This document shows, piece after piece, positions 27,076 through 36,100 of a DNA stretch of 64,000 nt. Numbering within the stretch: position 1 is the stretch's first letter; every line of letters begins with the position of its first letter. The DNA lies in assembly GCA_018380885.1 (NCBI GenBank), contig JAGZSY010000018.1, positions 1 through 64,000 of the forward strand. Direction: 5' to 3'. Source of the stretch: Enterocloster asparagiformis (GTDB lineage: Bacteria; Bacillota; Clostridia; Lachnospirales; Lachnospiraceae). Below the pieces are notes generated by a model. The model was not told where the DNA came from. It saw only the letters and a list, made by a program, of their open reading frames with translations, and ran no database searches. The position numbers and the translations under genes are program-made.

Positions 27076-27324
27076 ATGTTGATGCGACAAGTTAACCTCA
27101 GGGATATGGCCCCCAGGCCGATTCCGATTTCTTATCTGATTCAGACCGCTAATCAATTTTGCTGCGATATTTACGTGACCAGCGATGCTGAGACTGTCAA
27201 TGCGAAGAATTATGATGAGATCAAGAAGCTCAGAATGTGTGGCGCCCCCTTGACATTCTACTTTAAGGGAAGTGACGAGGGAGAAGCGGGTGACCGCATC
27301 GAAAGGATTTTTACATCAGGATAA
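27076..27324 (+). CDS. HPr-like protein lacking the phosphorylatable His and Ser
   Basis: An 82-residue protein that follows the HPr fold pattern: LIQTANQFCCDIYV, TVNAKNYDEIKKL and FKGSDEGEAGDRIERIF line up with LVQTASKY, TVNLKSIMGVMSL and ADENDALNALEE of HPr. The catalytic His of the HARP motif is replaced (APRP), the regulatory Ser46 position is Asn, and the protein contains no histidine at all. It therefore cannot act as a PTS phosphocarrier. A regulatory or binding role, as for Crh, is possible, although Crh keeps Ser46. It is monocistronic with a strong terminator. Confidence 0.7.
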   Translation: MLMRQVNLRDMAPRPIPISYLIQTANQFCCDIYVTSDAETVNAKNYDEIKKLRMCGAPLTFYFKGSDEGEAGDRIERIFTSG

Positions 27325-27362
27325 TAAAGAGAAGGGGTAAAGGACATGCATTTTAAGTGCTA

Positions 27363-27399
27363 AAGGAGAGCCGACGGCAACGCGAGGGCTCTCCTTTTT
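27363..27399 (+). terminator. Terminator after HPr-like gene
   Basis: AAGGAGAGCC pairs with GGCTCTCCTT, followed by TTTTT. It may also serve the opposing BCCT gene, which ends ten bases later. Confidence 0.85.
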
Positions 27400-27408
27400 C
27401 TTGCTTTT

Positions 27409-28968
27409 TTAGCGGTTTTCCTGGTCCAGATAGCGTCCGGCGTCCTTGAAAAAGCTCCACACGATCATCACGATAATAAATCCGATGGGGAAGGCGGCGA
27501 TGATGGATACCGTCTGCAGGTTCGCCATGGAATTTTCCGAGAAGATCAGCGCGATGGGCAGCAGCATGAGCACCACGGCCCAGAACAGCTTAACGCGCCG
27601 GTCCGGCTCCTCGCCGGCCTCCAGGGCCTTGTAGGAGTAGGAGGAGGCCACCATAGTCAGCGCGTCAAAGGAGGTGGCGTAGAAGGCCACCATGGTGACG
27701 GCCAACAGGATCAGGCCGAACTTGGCAAAGGGCAGGGTGCCCACCACCGCGATGATGGTCTGATACAGGGCCTGAGTCGGGGCGGTCTGGACGACCTGGG
27801 CGTAGAGTCCCATGAGATCCAGTTTCCCGTGCATCTGCAGGCCCAGCCCGTAGTTGCCCAGGATGATAAAGGAGGTAAAGGTTCCGGCCAGCCCGAAGAA
27901 ATAGCCGCCTAACACCGTCTGGCGGATGGTGCGTCCCTTGCTGATGGTGCCGATGAAGAAGGGGGTTGCCACGCACCAGACCATCCAGTAGGCCCAGTAG
28001 AAGATCGTCCAGGTCTGGGGGAAGGAGGAGGTGCGCAGCGCGTCCGTCCATGTGGCCAGGGAAATAAAGTTCTGGGTCAGGTTGCCGATGGCGGTCAGGC
28101 CGGTCTCCACAATATAGCGCCCCTCGCCGCCGCCGAAGAATACATAGGCCAGCAGCCCGAAGAACAGGTAAACGCAGGAGGCGGCCAGCTTGGCTACGCC
28201 TTCCATGCCGAAATAGACGGCCATGGTGTACACCACGCAGATGACCACCAGGATGCCGATGGTCAGCAGGTTGGTCTCCGGTATGCCGAACACGTGGCTG
28301 ATCGCCATGGACAGGAGCGGCGTGGCCAGGGAAAAGGTGGTGGCCGTCCCGGCCAGCAGGGCGAACACCGCGGTCAGGTCGATGACCTTACCCCAGAAGC
28401 CGTCCACACGGCGGCCCAAAAGCGGGCGGCAGGCCTCGGAGTACTTCTGCTTGCTGCGGCGGCGCACGTGGATCATGAAGCCGAAGGAGACGGCCAGGAT
28501 GATATAGAAGCTCCAGGGAATGGGGCCCCAGTGGAAGAGGGGATAGGTGCTGGCCCAATCCTGCTGGGACCCCATTTCCAGGATGTGGCTTTCATTGGCG
28601 TACAGCATCCACTCGCACAGGGAGTAAAACAGGATGTCGGCGGCAAGCCCGGCGGTGAACATCATGGAGCCCCAGCGGAAGGCGGAGTACTGCGGTTTGT
28701 CCGTATCGCCCAGGCGGATTTTGCCGAAGCGGGAGAAGGCCATATACAGGGAACAGATAAAAGCTCCCAGACCCAGGATCAGGTAATAGCTGCCCATCTG
28801 GTCGCCCAGGAAAAAGCGGATGGAGCTGAGAATATCGGATGAGGCCTCGGGCAGGGCCATGAACAGGGAGCACAGCACGAGGATACAGATGAAAGGCACA
28901 ATGGTAACGATCCAGTCCACACGCTTGGTGACAGTGCGGGGAGCGGGGGTATTGCTATCAGGTTTCAT
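27409..28968 (-). CDS. BCCT-family transporter
   Basis: A 519-residue membrane protein with about twelve spans, of the betaine/carnitine/choline transporter family. Typical segments are WTIFYWAYWMVWCVATPFFIG, the aromatic substrate/cation helix, and FALLAGTATTFSLATPLL. ATG 28968 has AAGGAGGA upstream; an earlier in-frame start at 29019 has none. It would import a trimethylammonium compound such as choline, carnitine or betaine. Choline import would fit the LicD and choline-binding proteins in this window, but the substrate cannot be read from sequence. Confidence 0.88.
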   Translation of the reverse strand: MKPDSNTPAPRTVTKRVDWIVTIVPFICILVLCSLFMALPEASSDILSSIRFFLGDQMGSYYLILGLGAFICSLYMAFSRFGKIRLGDTDKPQYSAFRWGSMMFTAGLAADILFYSLCEWMLYANESHILEMGSQQDWASTYPLFHWGPIPWSFYIILAVSFGFMIHVRRRSKQKYSEACRPLLGRRVDGFWGKVIDLTAVFALLAGTATTFSLATPLLSMAISHVFGIPETNLLTIGILVVICVVYTMAVYFGMEGVAKLAASCVYLFFGLLAYVFFGGGEGRYIVETGLTAIGNLTQNFISLATWTDALRTSSFPQTWTIFYWAYWMVWCVATPFFIGTISKGRTIRQTVLGGYFFGLAGTFTSFIILGNYGLGLQMHGKLDLMGLYAQVVQTAPTQALYQTIIAVVGTLPFAKFGLILLAVTMVAFYATSFDALTMVASSYSYKALEAGEEPDRRVKLFWAVVLMLLPIALIFSENSMANLQTVSIIAAFPIGFIIVMIVWSFFKDAGRYLDQENR

Positions 28969-29010
28969 AAAAGATTCCTCCTTGGCAGGTATGATCGGTC
29001 GCCGGAGCGA

Positions 29011-29050
29011 TATGTTCAAAAAATACTAAAAACAAATGATATTGAACATA
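29011..29050. promoter_or_regulatory. Inverted repeat upstream of the BCCT gene
   Basis: TATGTTCAA (29011-29019) and TTGAACATA (29042-29050) are a perfect 9-base inverted pair 22 bases apart, 43 bases upstream of the start codon. It is a candidate operator for the transporter gene. Confidence 0.5.
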
Positions 29051-29286
29051 TTACCACCGGTCGTAGGAAAAATCAAGAGGGATTTCAAATTTTACCAAGA
29101 ATAACAATAATTTCGTAAGAAAAAAGGTCTGTTAAATTCGGGGAATGTCCGCTATAATAATACCGTTAACGGTCTGTCCACGCGGCGATTCGCGCGGTGA
29201 CGGGCCTGCGGGCAGCTGCCGGATATTCCAGGAGACGGGGGATACGGACATGCTGCTTTTGTAAGAATGAAGGAGGATTTGATAAA

Positions 29287-29826
29287 ATGAGACATTTCAA
29301 AAAGTTATCCGCGTTATTTCTTCTGTGCGCGGCCATCCTCTGCGGCTGTACGCAGAGCAATATTGTTTCCCCGACAGGCGGTACCGTGGAGGGACCGGCC
29401 GTTCCGGATGTGGAGACCAGGGACAATGTGGAGATCGACTGGTCCGAGGTGAACCAGGCGGTGCGCGACGAGTTTATGGAGCCCTACGGCCCCTACGGCG
29501 ACTACGTGATGGATATGGCGGTGTCCTACGATGCGGCAAGCAAGACGATGACCGTGCTGCTGCCCGTGACGGCCAAGACCACCGGCGAGATTGCGGTGTC
29601 CTACGGCGAAGCGGTGCTCAAGGTCTGCGGCGACGAGCTGGCGACCCAGGACTTCTCCTACGAGCCCTCCGACGAGGATCAGCTGTACTACGGCAGTTTC
29701 TTCGACGAGAACAACGTGGTGGTGCAGATATTCCCCTTCAACACCCAGGACGATAAGAGCACCTATCTGGTAAATGACACCATGAAGGCGGGCGAGCAGA
29801 GAGCGCTGGTAGCGCTGACGAAGTAA
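29287..29826 (+). CDS. Putative lipoprotein, unknown function
   Basis: A 179-residue protein with a lipoprotein signal (SALFLLCAAILCGC, lipidated Cys about residue 21). The mature part is acidic and mostly beta (YDAASKTMTVLLPVTAKTTG, IAVSYGEAVLKVCGDELA). GAAGGAGG precedes the ATG. It lies 45 bases upstream of the exported metallo-hydrolase gene, probably in one operon. I do not recognise a family. Confidence 0.65.
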   Translation: MRHFKKLSALFLLCAAILCGCTQSNIVSPTGGTVEGPAVPDVETRDNVEIDWSEVNQAVRDEFMEPYGPYGDYVMDMAVSYDAASKTMTVLLPVTAKTTGEIAVSYGEAVLKVCGDELATQDFSYEPSDEDQLYYGSFFDENNVVVQIFPFNTQDDKSTYLVNDTMKAGEQRALVALTK

Positions 29827-29871
29827 GCGCGCCGAAAACAGAAAATGAATTAGAAAGAGAAGGATTTGACT

Positions 29872-31029
29872 ATGAGACCAGATTCCTACTGGAAGCAGGC
29901 AGCCGTGTGCGTGATGGCGCTGATGATCCTGCTGGTGAGCGGCGGCCGGGCGGAGAGCTATGCCATGGGCGGCGGCTACAGGGCCCAGGCCCAGACTCTC
30001 TACTCCCCCGACAAGGTGATCATCACCGACGACGAGCCCGCGGGCGGCGGGGACAATTCCGGGCAGGCCCAGATTACCAATGTGGGCGGGGAAAGCGGGC
30101 AGGACAGCCAGGCGCAGCAGACGTCCGGACAGGAAGCCCAGGCCTCACAGCCGGCTCCGGTTACGGCGGCTTTCGGCTCCGTACAGACTGCAGTCACGGA
30201 CTCCTCATCCTGGTTCGGCGCGGGACGGCTGACCATGCTGGCTAACCACGATACCACCAGCCAGAACCTGTCGGTGATTATTGAGACCGGCGCCGGCGGC
30301 CTGATCGTGGTGGACGGCGGGTGGACCAACAATGCGGACTATCTGCTCAACCAGATCAAGCAGAAGGGCGGCCACGTACAGGCGTGGCTCATCACCCATC
30401 CCCACAGCGACCATGCTGGCGCGCTGGCGGAGATTCTGTACAAGCACAGCGGGGAGATCACCATTGACGGCATCTACTATTCCTTCCTGGACGACGCCTG
30501 GTACCAGGAGAAGGAACCGGGGTCCTTCGGCACCATAGGTTATGTCAGGGGCGCATTGGCTCAGGCTCCCCCGGAGATTCTCCACGGCAACATTGTGGCG
30601 GGACAGGTGATCGAGGCCGGACCGGCGAAGATCCAGGTGCTGAACCAGGCTTACAAGACCAGCAGCGATTTTGTGAACAACAGCAGCGTTGCTTACCTTG
30701 TCTCCCTCAACGGCACCAACGTGGTGTTCCTGGGGGATCTGGCGCTGGCGGGCGGCACCCAGCTGATGGCGGACGTGGACCTGCGGTCCCTGGGCTGCGA
30801 TATCGTGCAGATGGCCCACCATGGACAGAACGGCGTGGGCTACGAGGTGTACAAGGCCCTGAAGCCGCGTGTCTGCCTGTGGCCCACTCCCCAGTGGCTC
30901 TGGGACAACGACAACGGCGGCGGATATAACAGCGGCACCTGGGCGACCCAGGAGACAAAGAACTGGATGGTGCGGCTGGGCGTGAGCGCCACGTACTGCA
31001 CCAAGGACGGCGACCAGGTAATCGAATAA
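29872..31029 (+). CDS. Exported metallo-beta-lactamase-fold hydrolase
   Basis: A 385-residue protein: signal peptide (residues 1-30), Gln/Gly/Ser-rich linker to about 105, then an MBL domain with LITHPHSDHAGALAEI (zinc-binding HxHxDH), VVFLGDLALAGG and VQMAHHGQNGV. The layout resembles the MBL domain of ComEC-like proteins without membrane parts. GAAGGA precedes ATG 29872. Substrate unknown; a phosphodiester or lactone outside the cell is possible. It follows the lipoprotein gene and ends at a terminator. Confidence 0.75.
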   Translation: MRPDSYWKQAAVCVMALMILLVSGGRAESYAMGGGYRAQAQTLYSPDKVIITDDEPAGGGDNSGQAQITNVGGESGQDSQAQQTSGQEAQASQPAPVTAAFGSVQTAVTDSSSWFGAGRLTMLANHDTTSQNLSVIIETGAGGLIVVDGGWTNNADYLLNQIKQKGGHVQAWLITHPHSDHAGALAEILYKHSGEITIDGIYYSFLDDAWYQEKEPGSFGTIGYVRGALAQAPPEILHGNIVAGQVIEAGPAKIQVLNQAYKTSSDFVNNSSVAYLVSLNGTNVVFLGDLALAGGTQLMADVDLRSLGCDIVQMAHHGQNGVGYEVYKALKPRVCLWPTPQWLWDNDNGGGYNSGTWATQETKNWMVRLGVSATYCTKDGDQVIE

Positions 31030-31049
31030 AATCAGCGGACGGATACAGG

Positions 31050-31090
31050 AGGCCGCGGGAGGTGAAGCGATTCATCCCCCGCGGCCTTTT
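31050..31090 (+). terminator. Terminator after the metallo-hydrolase gene
   Basis: GGCCGCGGG (31051-31059) pairs with CCCGCGGCC (31078-31086), followed by TTTT. Confidence 0.75.
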
Positions 31091-31125
31091 CGGCGTTTGC
31101 CGCCGGCTGCCCTTGTCCGCGCATC

Positions 31126-31161
31126 AAAAAACAGCGCCGGGGCCTATGCCTGAGGCGCTGT
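31126..31161 (-). terminator. Terminator for the zinc phospholipase-like gene
   Basis: On the minus strand an ACAGCGCC/GGCGCTGT stem (31131-31138 with 31154-31161) is followed by a run of T (A run 31126-31131 on plus). Confidence 0.75.
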
Positions 31162-31174
31162 CCTTGCGGCGGGC

Positions 31175-32155
31175 CTATTCCGCACAGGGAAGCCCGCTGT
31201 GGTAAGAGTAATTTCCGATTTCACTTAAGAGCCTCCCCAGGGAGACAGGGTCCACGCTGGGGGTGCCGTCGACCATGGAATTGATCATGTAGTAGATGGT
31301 ATCCAGCTTAGACAGGGATTGCTTGAACAGGTCTGGAAAGGAGGCCTGGGAGGCGATCTGCTTGTTCCAGGGGTTGCACCAGGTCTCGTGGTGCAGGTTC
31401 AGGCTCCAGGCGGGGTCCGCCACAGTGTCCGTGACCAGCTTGTTGGAGGCCACGGGATTTTTGAGGAAAATGTTCTCTACAAACTCGATTTTGTTCTTTT
31501 TCTTCCCGTGAGGGTCCGCCAGCGTGCGGCAGCCGAACCGGATCGCCAGGATGGACCGGTGGATCATCCGCGCTGTGACCTGGTAGTTGTTCCGGTAGCT
31601 CAGCGGGTAGTAGGTCTCGTTGATGCATTTGGACAGGAAGCGGGAGATAAACTGAATCTCCATGCCGTTCAGACAGATGGTGGCCGCCTGGTTGAACTGG
31701 GAGGGCTTTTTCTTCTTGTATTTGTGCAGGAGCAGGGCGTCGATGTCGTTCTCCAGCTGGGCGTGAAGCCCGTGATAATAGCCGCCCGGATGGTGCACAT
31801 CGTACTCGATCCGGCCGTAGACGTATGGATGGCAGATGGAGTCGCCCACGTAGTGGCACAGGAAGCCGCACACGTAGGCCAGTCCCTCCTCGCGCTGCTG
31901 GCGCGACTCGATGTTGGTGAGATTTTCAAAGCAGCAGCGGAAAAACTCGTTTACCAGGTGCTCGTGCATATGGGAACCCACGTTGCGGTGGTCGCGATGG
32001 CGCAGCACAGGCAGGTTGTAGAAGAAAATATCGGGTCCCTGCAGGCCCAGCTGATACAGCCAGCGGTATTTGGCGATAATAAATTTTAGGGACGTCTGCG
32101 GCATATCGTTGTATGCTTTCATGCCCAATATATAGTGTGTGGTAAAGCCCGGCAT
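31175..32155 (-). CDS. Zinc-dependent phospholipase C-like protein
   Basis: A 326-residue protein matching the bacterial zinc-dependent PLC family by its layout of His and Asp: TTHYILG at the start, LGLQGPDIFFYN, SHMHEHLVNEFF and FLCHYVGDSICHPYVYGRIEYD split around residues 100-120. It has no signal peptide, unlike secreted PLCs, so it may act inside the cell. ATG 32155 gives better spacing to GAGGT than 32161. Transcribed alone, opposite to its neighbours, with its own terminator. Confidence 0.75.
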   Translation of the reverse strand: MPGFTTHYILGMKAYNDMPQTSLKFIIAKYRWLYQLGLQGPDIFFYNLPVLRHRDHRNVGSHMHEHLVNEFFRCCFENLTNIESRQQREEGLAYVCGFLCHYVGDSICHPYVYGRIEYDVHHPGGYYHGLHAQLENDIDALLLHKYKKKKPSQFNQAATICLNGMEIQFISRFLSKCINETYYPLSYRNNYQVTARMIHRSILAIRFGCRTLADPHGKKKNKIEFVENIFLKNPVASNKLVTDTVADPAWSLNLHHETWCNPWNKQIASQASFPDLFKQSLSKLDTIYYMINSMVDGTPSVDPVSLGRLLSEIGNYSYHSGLPCAE

Positions 32156-32317
32156 TGGCATACCTCTTTTCTTTGTAATATAACTTTTATTTTATCATAA
32201 TTAGCCTTGAAATGCGAGGTATATACACTAGAAAATTCTGTGAACTGTCATAGTCCCGCCCGGCCGCGAATAAGACAGATAGTGAGGACGGCAGCCTTGG
32301 GCGGAAGGTGACGGGAT

Positions 32318-33706
32318 ATGGGATTTTTGGAACAGATACATCAGATGGTATGGGGGCCGTGGACCATGGCGGCGTTCTTGGGCGTGGGTCTGTTCTTCAG
32401 CCTGAAGAGCCGCTTGTTCCAGCTGCGCGGTTTTTCTTACTGGTGGAGGGAGACCGTGGGCAGCCTGGGTAAAAAGGATGAAAAACAGGCCGGCGGGAAG
32501 AACGCGAAGAAGGGGATCAGCCAGTTTCAGTCCGTGTGCACCGCGCTGGCGGCCACGGTGGGAACGGGAAATATCGCCGGCGTGGCCACCGCGCTGACCG
32601 CCGGGGGTCCGGGGGCGCTGTTCTGGATGTGGGTGTCCGCCCTGATCGGCATGATCACCGCTTACGCGGAGACGGCCCTGGGAATCCGCTACCGGTACAG
32701 GGATGAGGACGGCCATTACATGTGCGGCCCCTATGTGTATATGGAGCGCGGCCTGGGCATGAAGGGCATGGGGCTGATGTACAGCGTGCTGTGCCTGCTG
32801 GCCTCCATGGGCATGGGCAGCATGGTGCAGTCCAATTCCGCGGTGGGCACCATGGCCTACACCTGGCATATCCCCGAGCTGGCCGGGGGCCTGGTGCTGA
32901 CTGCACTGATCTGGATGGTGACAAACGGAGGAATCAGCCGCATCGGCACGGTGGCCGAAAAGCTTATGCCCGCGGCCTCGGGAATCTATATCGTGTTCTC
33001 CCTGGTGGTGATTTTATCCTGCGCGGAACGGCTGCCCCAGGTGTTCGCGGCGATTGTCAGCGGCGCGTTTACGCCCTCGGCAGCGGTGGGCGGGGCGGCC
33101 GGTTACGGGATCAGCCGCAGCCTGCGCTACGGCATGGCCCGGGGCGTGTTTTCCAACGAGGCGGGCTTAGGCACCCTGGCGGTGCTCCACGGGGAGGCAA
33201 AGGACACCACGCCCCAGCAGCAGGGCATGTGGGCCATGTTCGAGGTGTTTTTCGACACGGTCATTCTGTGCACGCTGACGGCCCTGGTGATTCTGTGCAT
33301 GACCGGCTCCGCGCCGGAGCGCGTGCCCTACGAGGGCGCGGCCCTGGCCTCCTGGTGCTTTGAAGGGCGCCTGGGAGCGGCCGGGGAGTTCCTGGTCTCC
33401 GCCTCCATGGTGGTGTTTGCCTTCGCCACGCTGATCGCCTGGTTCTATCTGGGCAAGCAGGCCGCCGCCTACACCGCCGGGGCGCTGGGCCTTAACCGGC
33501 AGCGAAAGCAAAAGTTTGTGAACAAAATTTATCCGCTGTTCTACGCGGCGGCAGTGTTCACCGGGAGCATCGGACGCCTGGACGTGGTGTGGATTCTCTC
33601 CGACATCTGGAATGGCCTGATGGCCTTCCCCAACCTGACGGCCCTGCTGTTTTTGAGCGGCCGGGTGGCGATGCCGGATTGGAGAAAGAAAAAGAGGGAA
33701 ACATAA
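32318..33706 (+). CDS. Alanine/glycine:cation symporter (AGCS family)
   Basis: A 462-residue membrane protein with about ten spans. The family signature is clear: GNIAGVATALTAGGPGALFW near residue 85, and FSNEAGLGTLAV near 280. It would import alanine or glycine with sodium. The start at 32318 has a weak GGAAGGTGACGGG ribosome site. Monocistronic, ending in a strong terminator. Confidence 0.92.
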   Translation: MGFLEQIHQMVWGPWTMAAFLGVGLFFSLKSRLFQLRGFSYWWRETVGSLGKKDEKQAGGKNAKKGISQFQSVCTALAATVGTGNIAGVATALTAGGPGALFWMWVSALIGMITAYAETALGIRYRYRDEDGHYMCGPYVYMERGLGMKGMGLMYSVLCLLASMGMGSMVQSNSAVGTMAYTWHIPELAGGLVLTALIWMVTNGGISRIGTVAEKLMPAASGIYIVFSLVVILSCAERLPQVFAAIVSGAFTPSAAVGGAAGYGISRSLRYGMARGVFSNEAGLGTLAVLHGEAKDTTPQQQGMWAMFEVFFDTVILCTLTALVILCMTGSAPERVPYEGAALASWCFEGRLGAAGEFLVSASMVVFAFATLIAWFYLGKQAAAYTAGALGLNRQRKQKFVNKIYPLFYAAAVFTGSIGRLDVVWILSDIWNGLMAFPNLTALLFLSGRVAMPDWRKKKRET

Positions 33707-33740
33707 AAAAGCGTATCATCCGTTGGGTGATACGCTTTTT
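33705..33740 (+). terminator. Terminator after the AGCS gene
   Basis: AAAAAAGCGTATCA pairs with TGATACGCTTTTT around a nine-base loop. Confidence 0.9.
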
Positions 33741-33769
33741 AGGAATAAAAGTATTATTAAAAGGGAGGA

Positions 33770-33793
33770 GAGCTGATAATTGCTTATCAGCTC
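33770..33793. other. Perfect 10-bp hairpin in gene-poor gap
   Basis: GAGCTGATAA-TTGC-TTATCAGCTC follows a GGGAGGAG run and precedes a six-codon reading frame. No T run follows it, so it is not a standard terminator. The rest of the gap 33741-33954 shows nothing recognisable. Confidence 0.5.
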
Positions 33794-33954
33794 GAGTATT
33801 ATGAAAAAAATCTTGTAAGCGTTATTTGGTTTAGTCGTTTTGTCTAACTGACTATGGTTAAAGTATATCCGGCAATCATGAATAGTTCGTGTTGTTTGTG
33901 TAAAGAGTTTTTAAATGATTTATGAACAGAATGTGAATGAAAGCGATGGCGTGT

Positions 33955-35919
33955 TCACCTCAGATACCGATCTTCAAATTCAGATATGGTCAGTGGCTTG
34001 GAGAATACATAGCCCTGGACCATGTCGCAGCGGATACGGCGCAGGTATTCCACCTGGCTTAAGGTTTCAATCCCCTCGGCCACAGTGTTCACCTGCAGAC
34101 GTCTGGCAAGCTCCACCAGGCAGGCGATGATCTCACGGGCCTTGGGGCTGGACATGTTGAGGAAAAAGGAGCGGTCCAGTTTGATGGCGTCCACGTCGAA
34201 TTCCTTGAGCAGCCCCAGGGAGGAGAAGCCGGACCCGAAGTCGTCCAGGGAGCACAGAAAGCCCAGGTCGTGCATCCTGCGGATGGAGGCTTTTACGATC
34301 TCAATCTGCTGGTTGTCGAAAAAGATGGATTCCGTCAGCTCGAACTCGATGACTCCCCGGGGGATGCCGTAGTGTGCGGCGATCCGGGCAAAGTCGTCCA
34401 GAAAATCAGGGTCGCGGAAATGCCGGCGCGAAAGATTCACGGAGACCGGGAACATTTTGCGGCCATCCTCCTTCAGGCGGGCCAGGGCGGCGCAGATTTC
34501 CGTGAACACGTAGCGGTCCAGGCGGCAGATTTTTCCGTTGCCCTCGAACAGGGGAATGAAGTCCGAGGGATAGATCATTCCCTTTTGGGGATGAATCCAG
34601 CGGACCAGGGCTTCCGCTCCTGCCAGACTGTTGTCCTTTAAGCTGATTTTCGGCTGCAGGCAGACCAGGAAATCCCGGCGTTCGATGGAGCCGTCAAACA
34701 GGCTGTTTAACTCCTGCTCCAGGCGCAGGCGCGCGGCCAGCCCGTTATCGTAGAAGGCGCACTCCTGGTTCTGGCCCGGAGCACAGTTCTGGCAGGCCAT
34801 CCGGGCGTGGTCCTGCAGGATGGTGATGTCCTGATCAGGGGAGTCCACCAGGCAGGCGCCCAGGCAGAATACCACGGGAACGTCGGGCATACCGGGGCCG
34901 CGGGTATTGTCGATCTCGCGGAGCATGGCCGTAAGGCGGAGCTGTATGGACTGGGGATCGCTCACGCAGAGGCAGAGGAAGAAGTGATCGGACTCCCCTC
35001 TGGCTGCGAACTCATTTTGCCCTCTGTCCATGTGGCGTTCCAGCACGCGGTAAAAGTGGCGGAGCAGTTCATTGCCGGCAGAGGTGCCGAACTGCTCGTT
35101 GATCAATTTAAAGCCGCTGACGTTCAGATACACGATGGCGCGGGAGCCCGGTATAAGCTGCTTTGCCAGGGAGCGGTACCGGCGCTGGAAGGCCGCGTTG
35201 TTCAATCCTCCGGTGAGCGGGTCCGTGAAGGCGGTCTGCTCCAGCTGTTTTTTGTGGGCGCTGTAAAAGCGAAACAGCGCCAGCAGAAACAGGGAGAAGA
35301 TCAGGATAGTCGCGCCCACAATACAGCTGAGCATCCGGCCGTGAAAGCTCTTGGCAGTGATCATGGCCTGTATCGTTGTTTTGCTGCGTATGCCCGCCAG
35401 CACCTGGTGAGCGCGGCCGTTTTGGTACACGGGCACGGCGTATAAAATATTTTCCCCGCCGGTGTAGTGAACGCCGGCCTGCTGAAAGAGGCCGGACAGG
35501 TCCGGCGGCAGGTCCGTTTCCGCGCCCTGAGGGGAAAGCTGTCCGCCGGAGGAGATGATTTCACCCTGGGGGCCGACCAGAAGCAGGCGGTCAAATTTCA
35601 GTATCTGCGCCTGGAGGTCCAGATACTCGGCCAGGGCGCCGACGCTTTGCCGTTCCCCCATCAGGGCGATGGAATCCGCTATAATTTCCAGGCTGGTCAT
35701 CCGTCCGGCCAGGGCGCTGCGGATATCCGAAGAGGACTGGCCGGTTACGTCGCTTAAGTAATCCTGGGTGCTGCGATTTAATGCAATCCGCAGGCAGGCG
35801 GCATTCCAGACCGTCACGGCTAATATAAGAATGAGTATCAGGGATAATGGCAAAATTGTCCGCCATTTGCCCGGAGACAGCCCTTGACGCTCCTCCGGGC
35901 GGCTGCTTTGTTCTTTCAT
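33955..35919 (-). CDS. Membrane GGDEF(degenerate)-EAL protein, probable c-di-GMP phosphodiesterase
   Basis: A 654-residue protein: first membrane span near residues 20-40, an extracytoplasmic sensor of about 170 residues, a second span near 215-235, then GGDEF and EAL domains. The GGDEF active site reads RGESD, so cyclase activity is unlikely. The EAL domain keeps EALVRW, the Asn in VSVNLSRRHF and DDFGSGFSSL, so it should hydrolyse c-di-GMP. ATG 35919 is preferred to 36021; neither has a strong ribosome site. Divergent from the double-GntR regulator at 36101. Confidence 0.82.
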   Translation of the reverse strand: MKEQSSRPEERQGLSPGKWRTILPLSLILILILAVTVWNAACLRIALNRSTQDYLSDVTGQSSSDIRSALAGRMTSLEIIADSIALMGERQSVGALAEYLDLQAQILKFDRLLLVGPQGEIISSGGQLSPQGAETDLPPDLSGLFQQAGVHYTGGENILYAVPVYQNGRAHQVLAGIRSKTTIQAMITAKSFHGRMLSCIVGATILIFSLFLLALFRFYSAHKKQLEQTAFTDPLTGGLNNAAFQRRYRSLAKQLIPGSRAIVYLNVSGFKLINEQFGTSAGNELLRHFYRVLERHMDRGQNEFAARGESDHFFLCLCVSDPQSIQLRLTAMLREIDNTRGPGMPDVPVVFCLGACLVDSPDQDITILQDHARMACQNCAPGQNQECAFYDNGLAARLRLEQELNSLFDGSIERRDFLVCLQPKISLKDNSLAGAEALVRWIHPQKGMIYPSDFIPLFEGNGKICRLDRYVFTEICAALARLKEDGRKMFPVSVNLSRRHFRDPDFLDDFARIAAHYGIPRGVIEFELTESIFFDNQQIEIVKASIRRMHDLGFLCSLDDFGSGFSSLGLLKEFDVDAIKLDRSFFLNMSSPKAREIIACLVELARRLQVNTVAEGIETLSQVEYLRRIRCDMVQGYVFSKPLTISEFEDRYLR

Positions 35920-36100
35920 AAATATACACGCTACAACAGGGAATCCAGATCGATATTGATACAGCACTATTTTAAGATTGTGCAATTGAGAAATCAATGA
36001 TATATTTGTGTACGTTAGCATATAGCATCAAAAATTTCACGGCTTTACACAGATAAAAAACGGCTGGGAGCAGGAGCGCAGCGCCCGGGGAAACGGAGGA

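Noticed and set aside
29163..29172. Palindrome CCGTTAACGG
   Set aside because: Ten-base palindromes are expected by chance at this scale and no second copy was seen.
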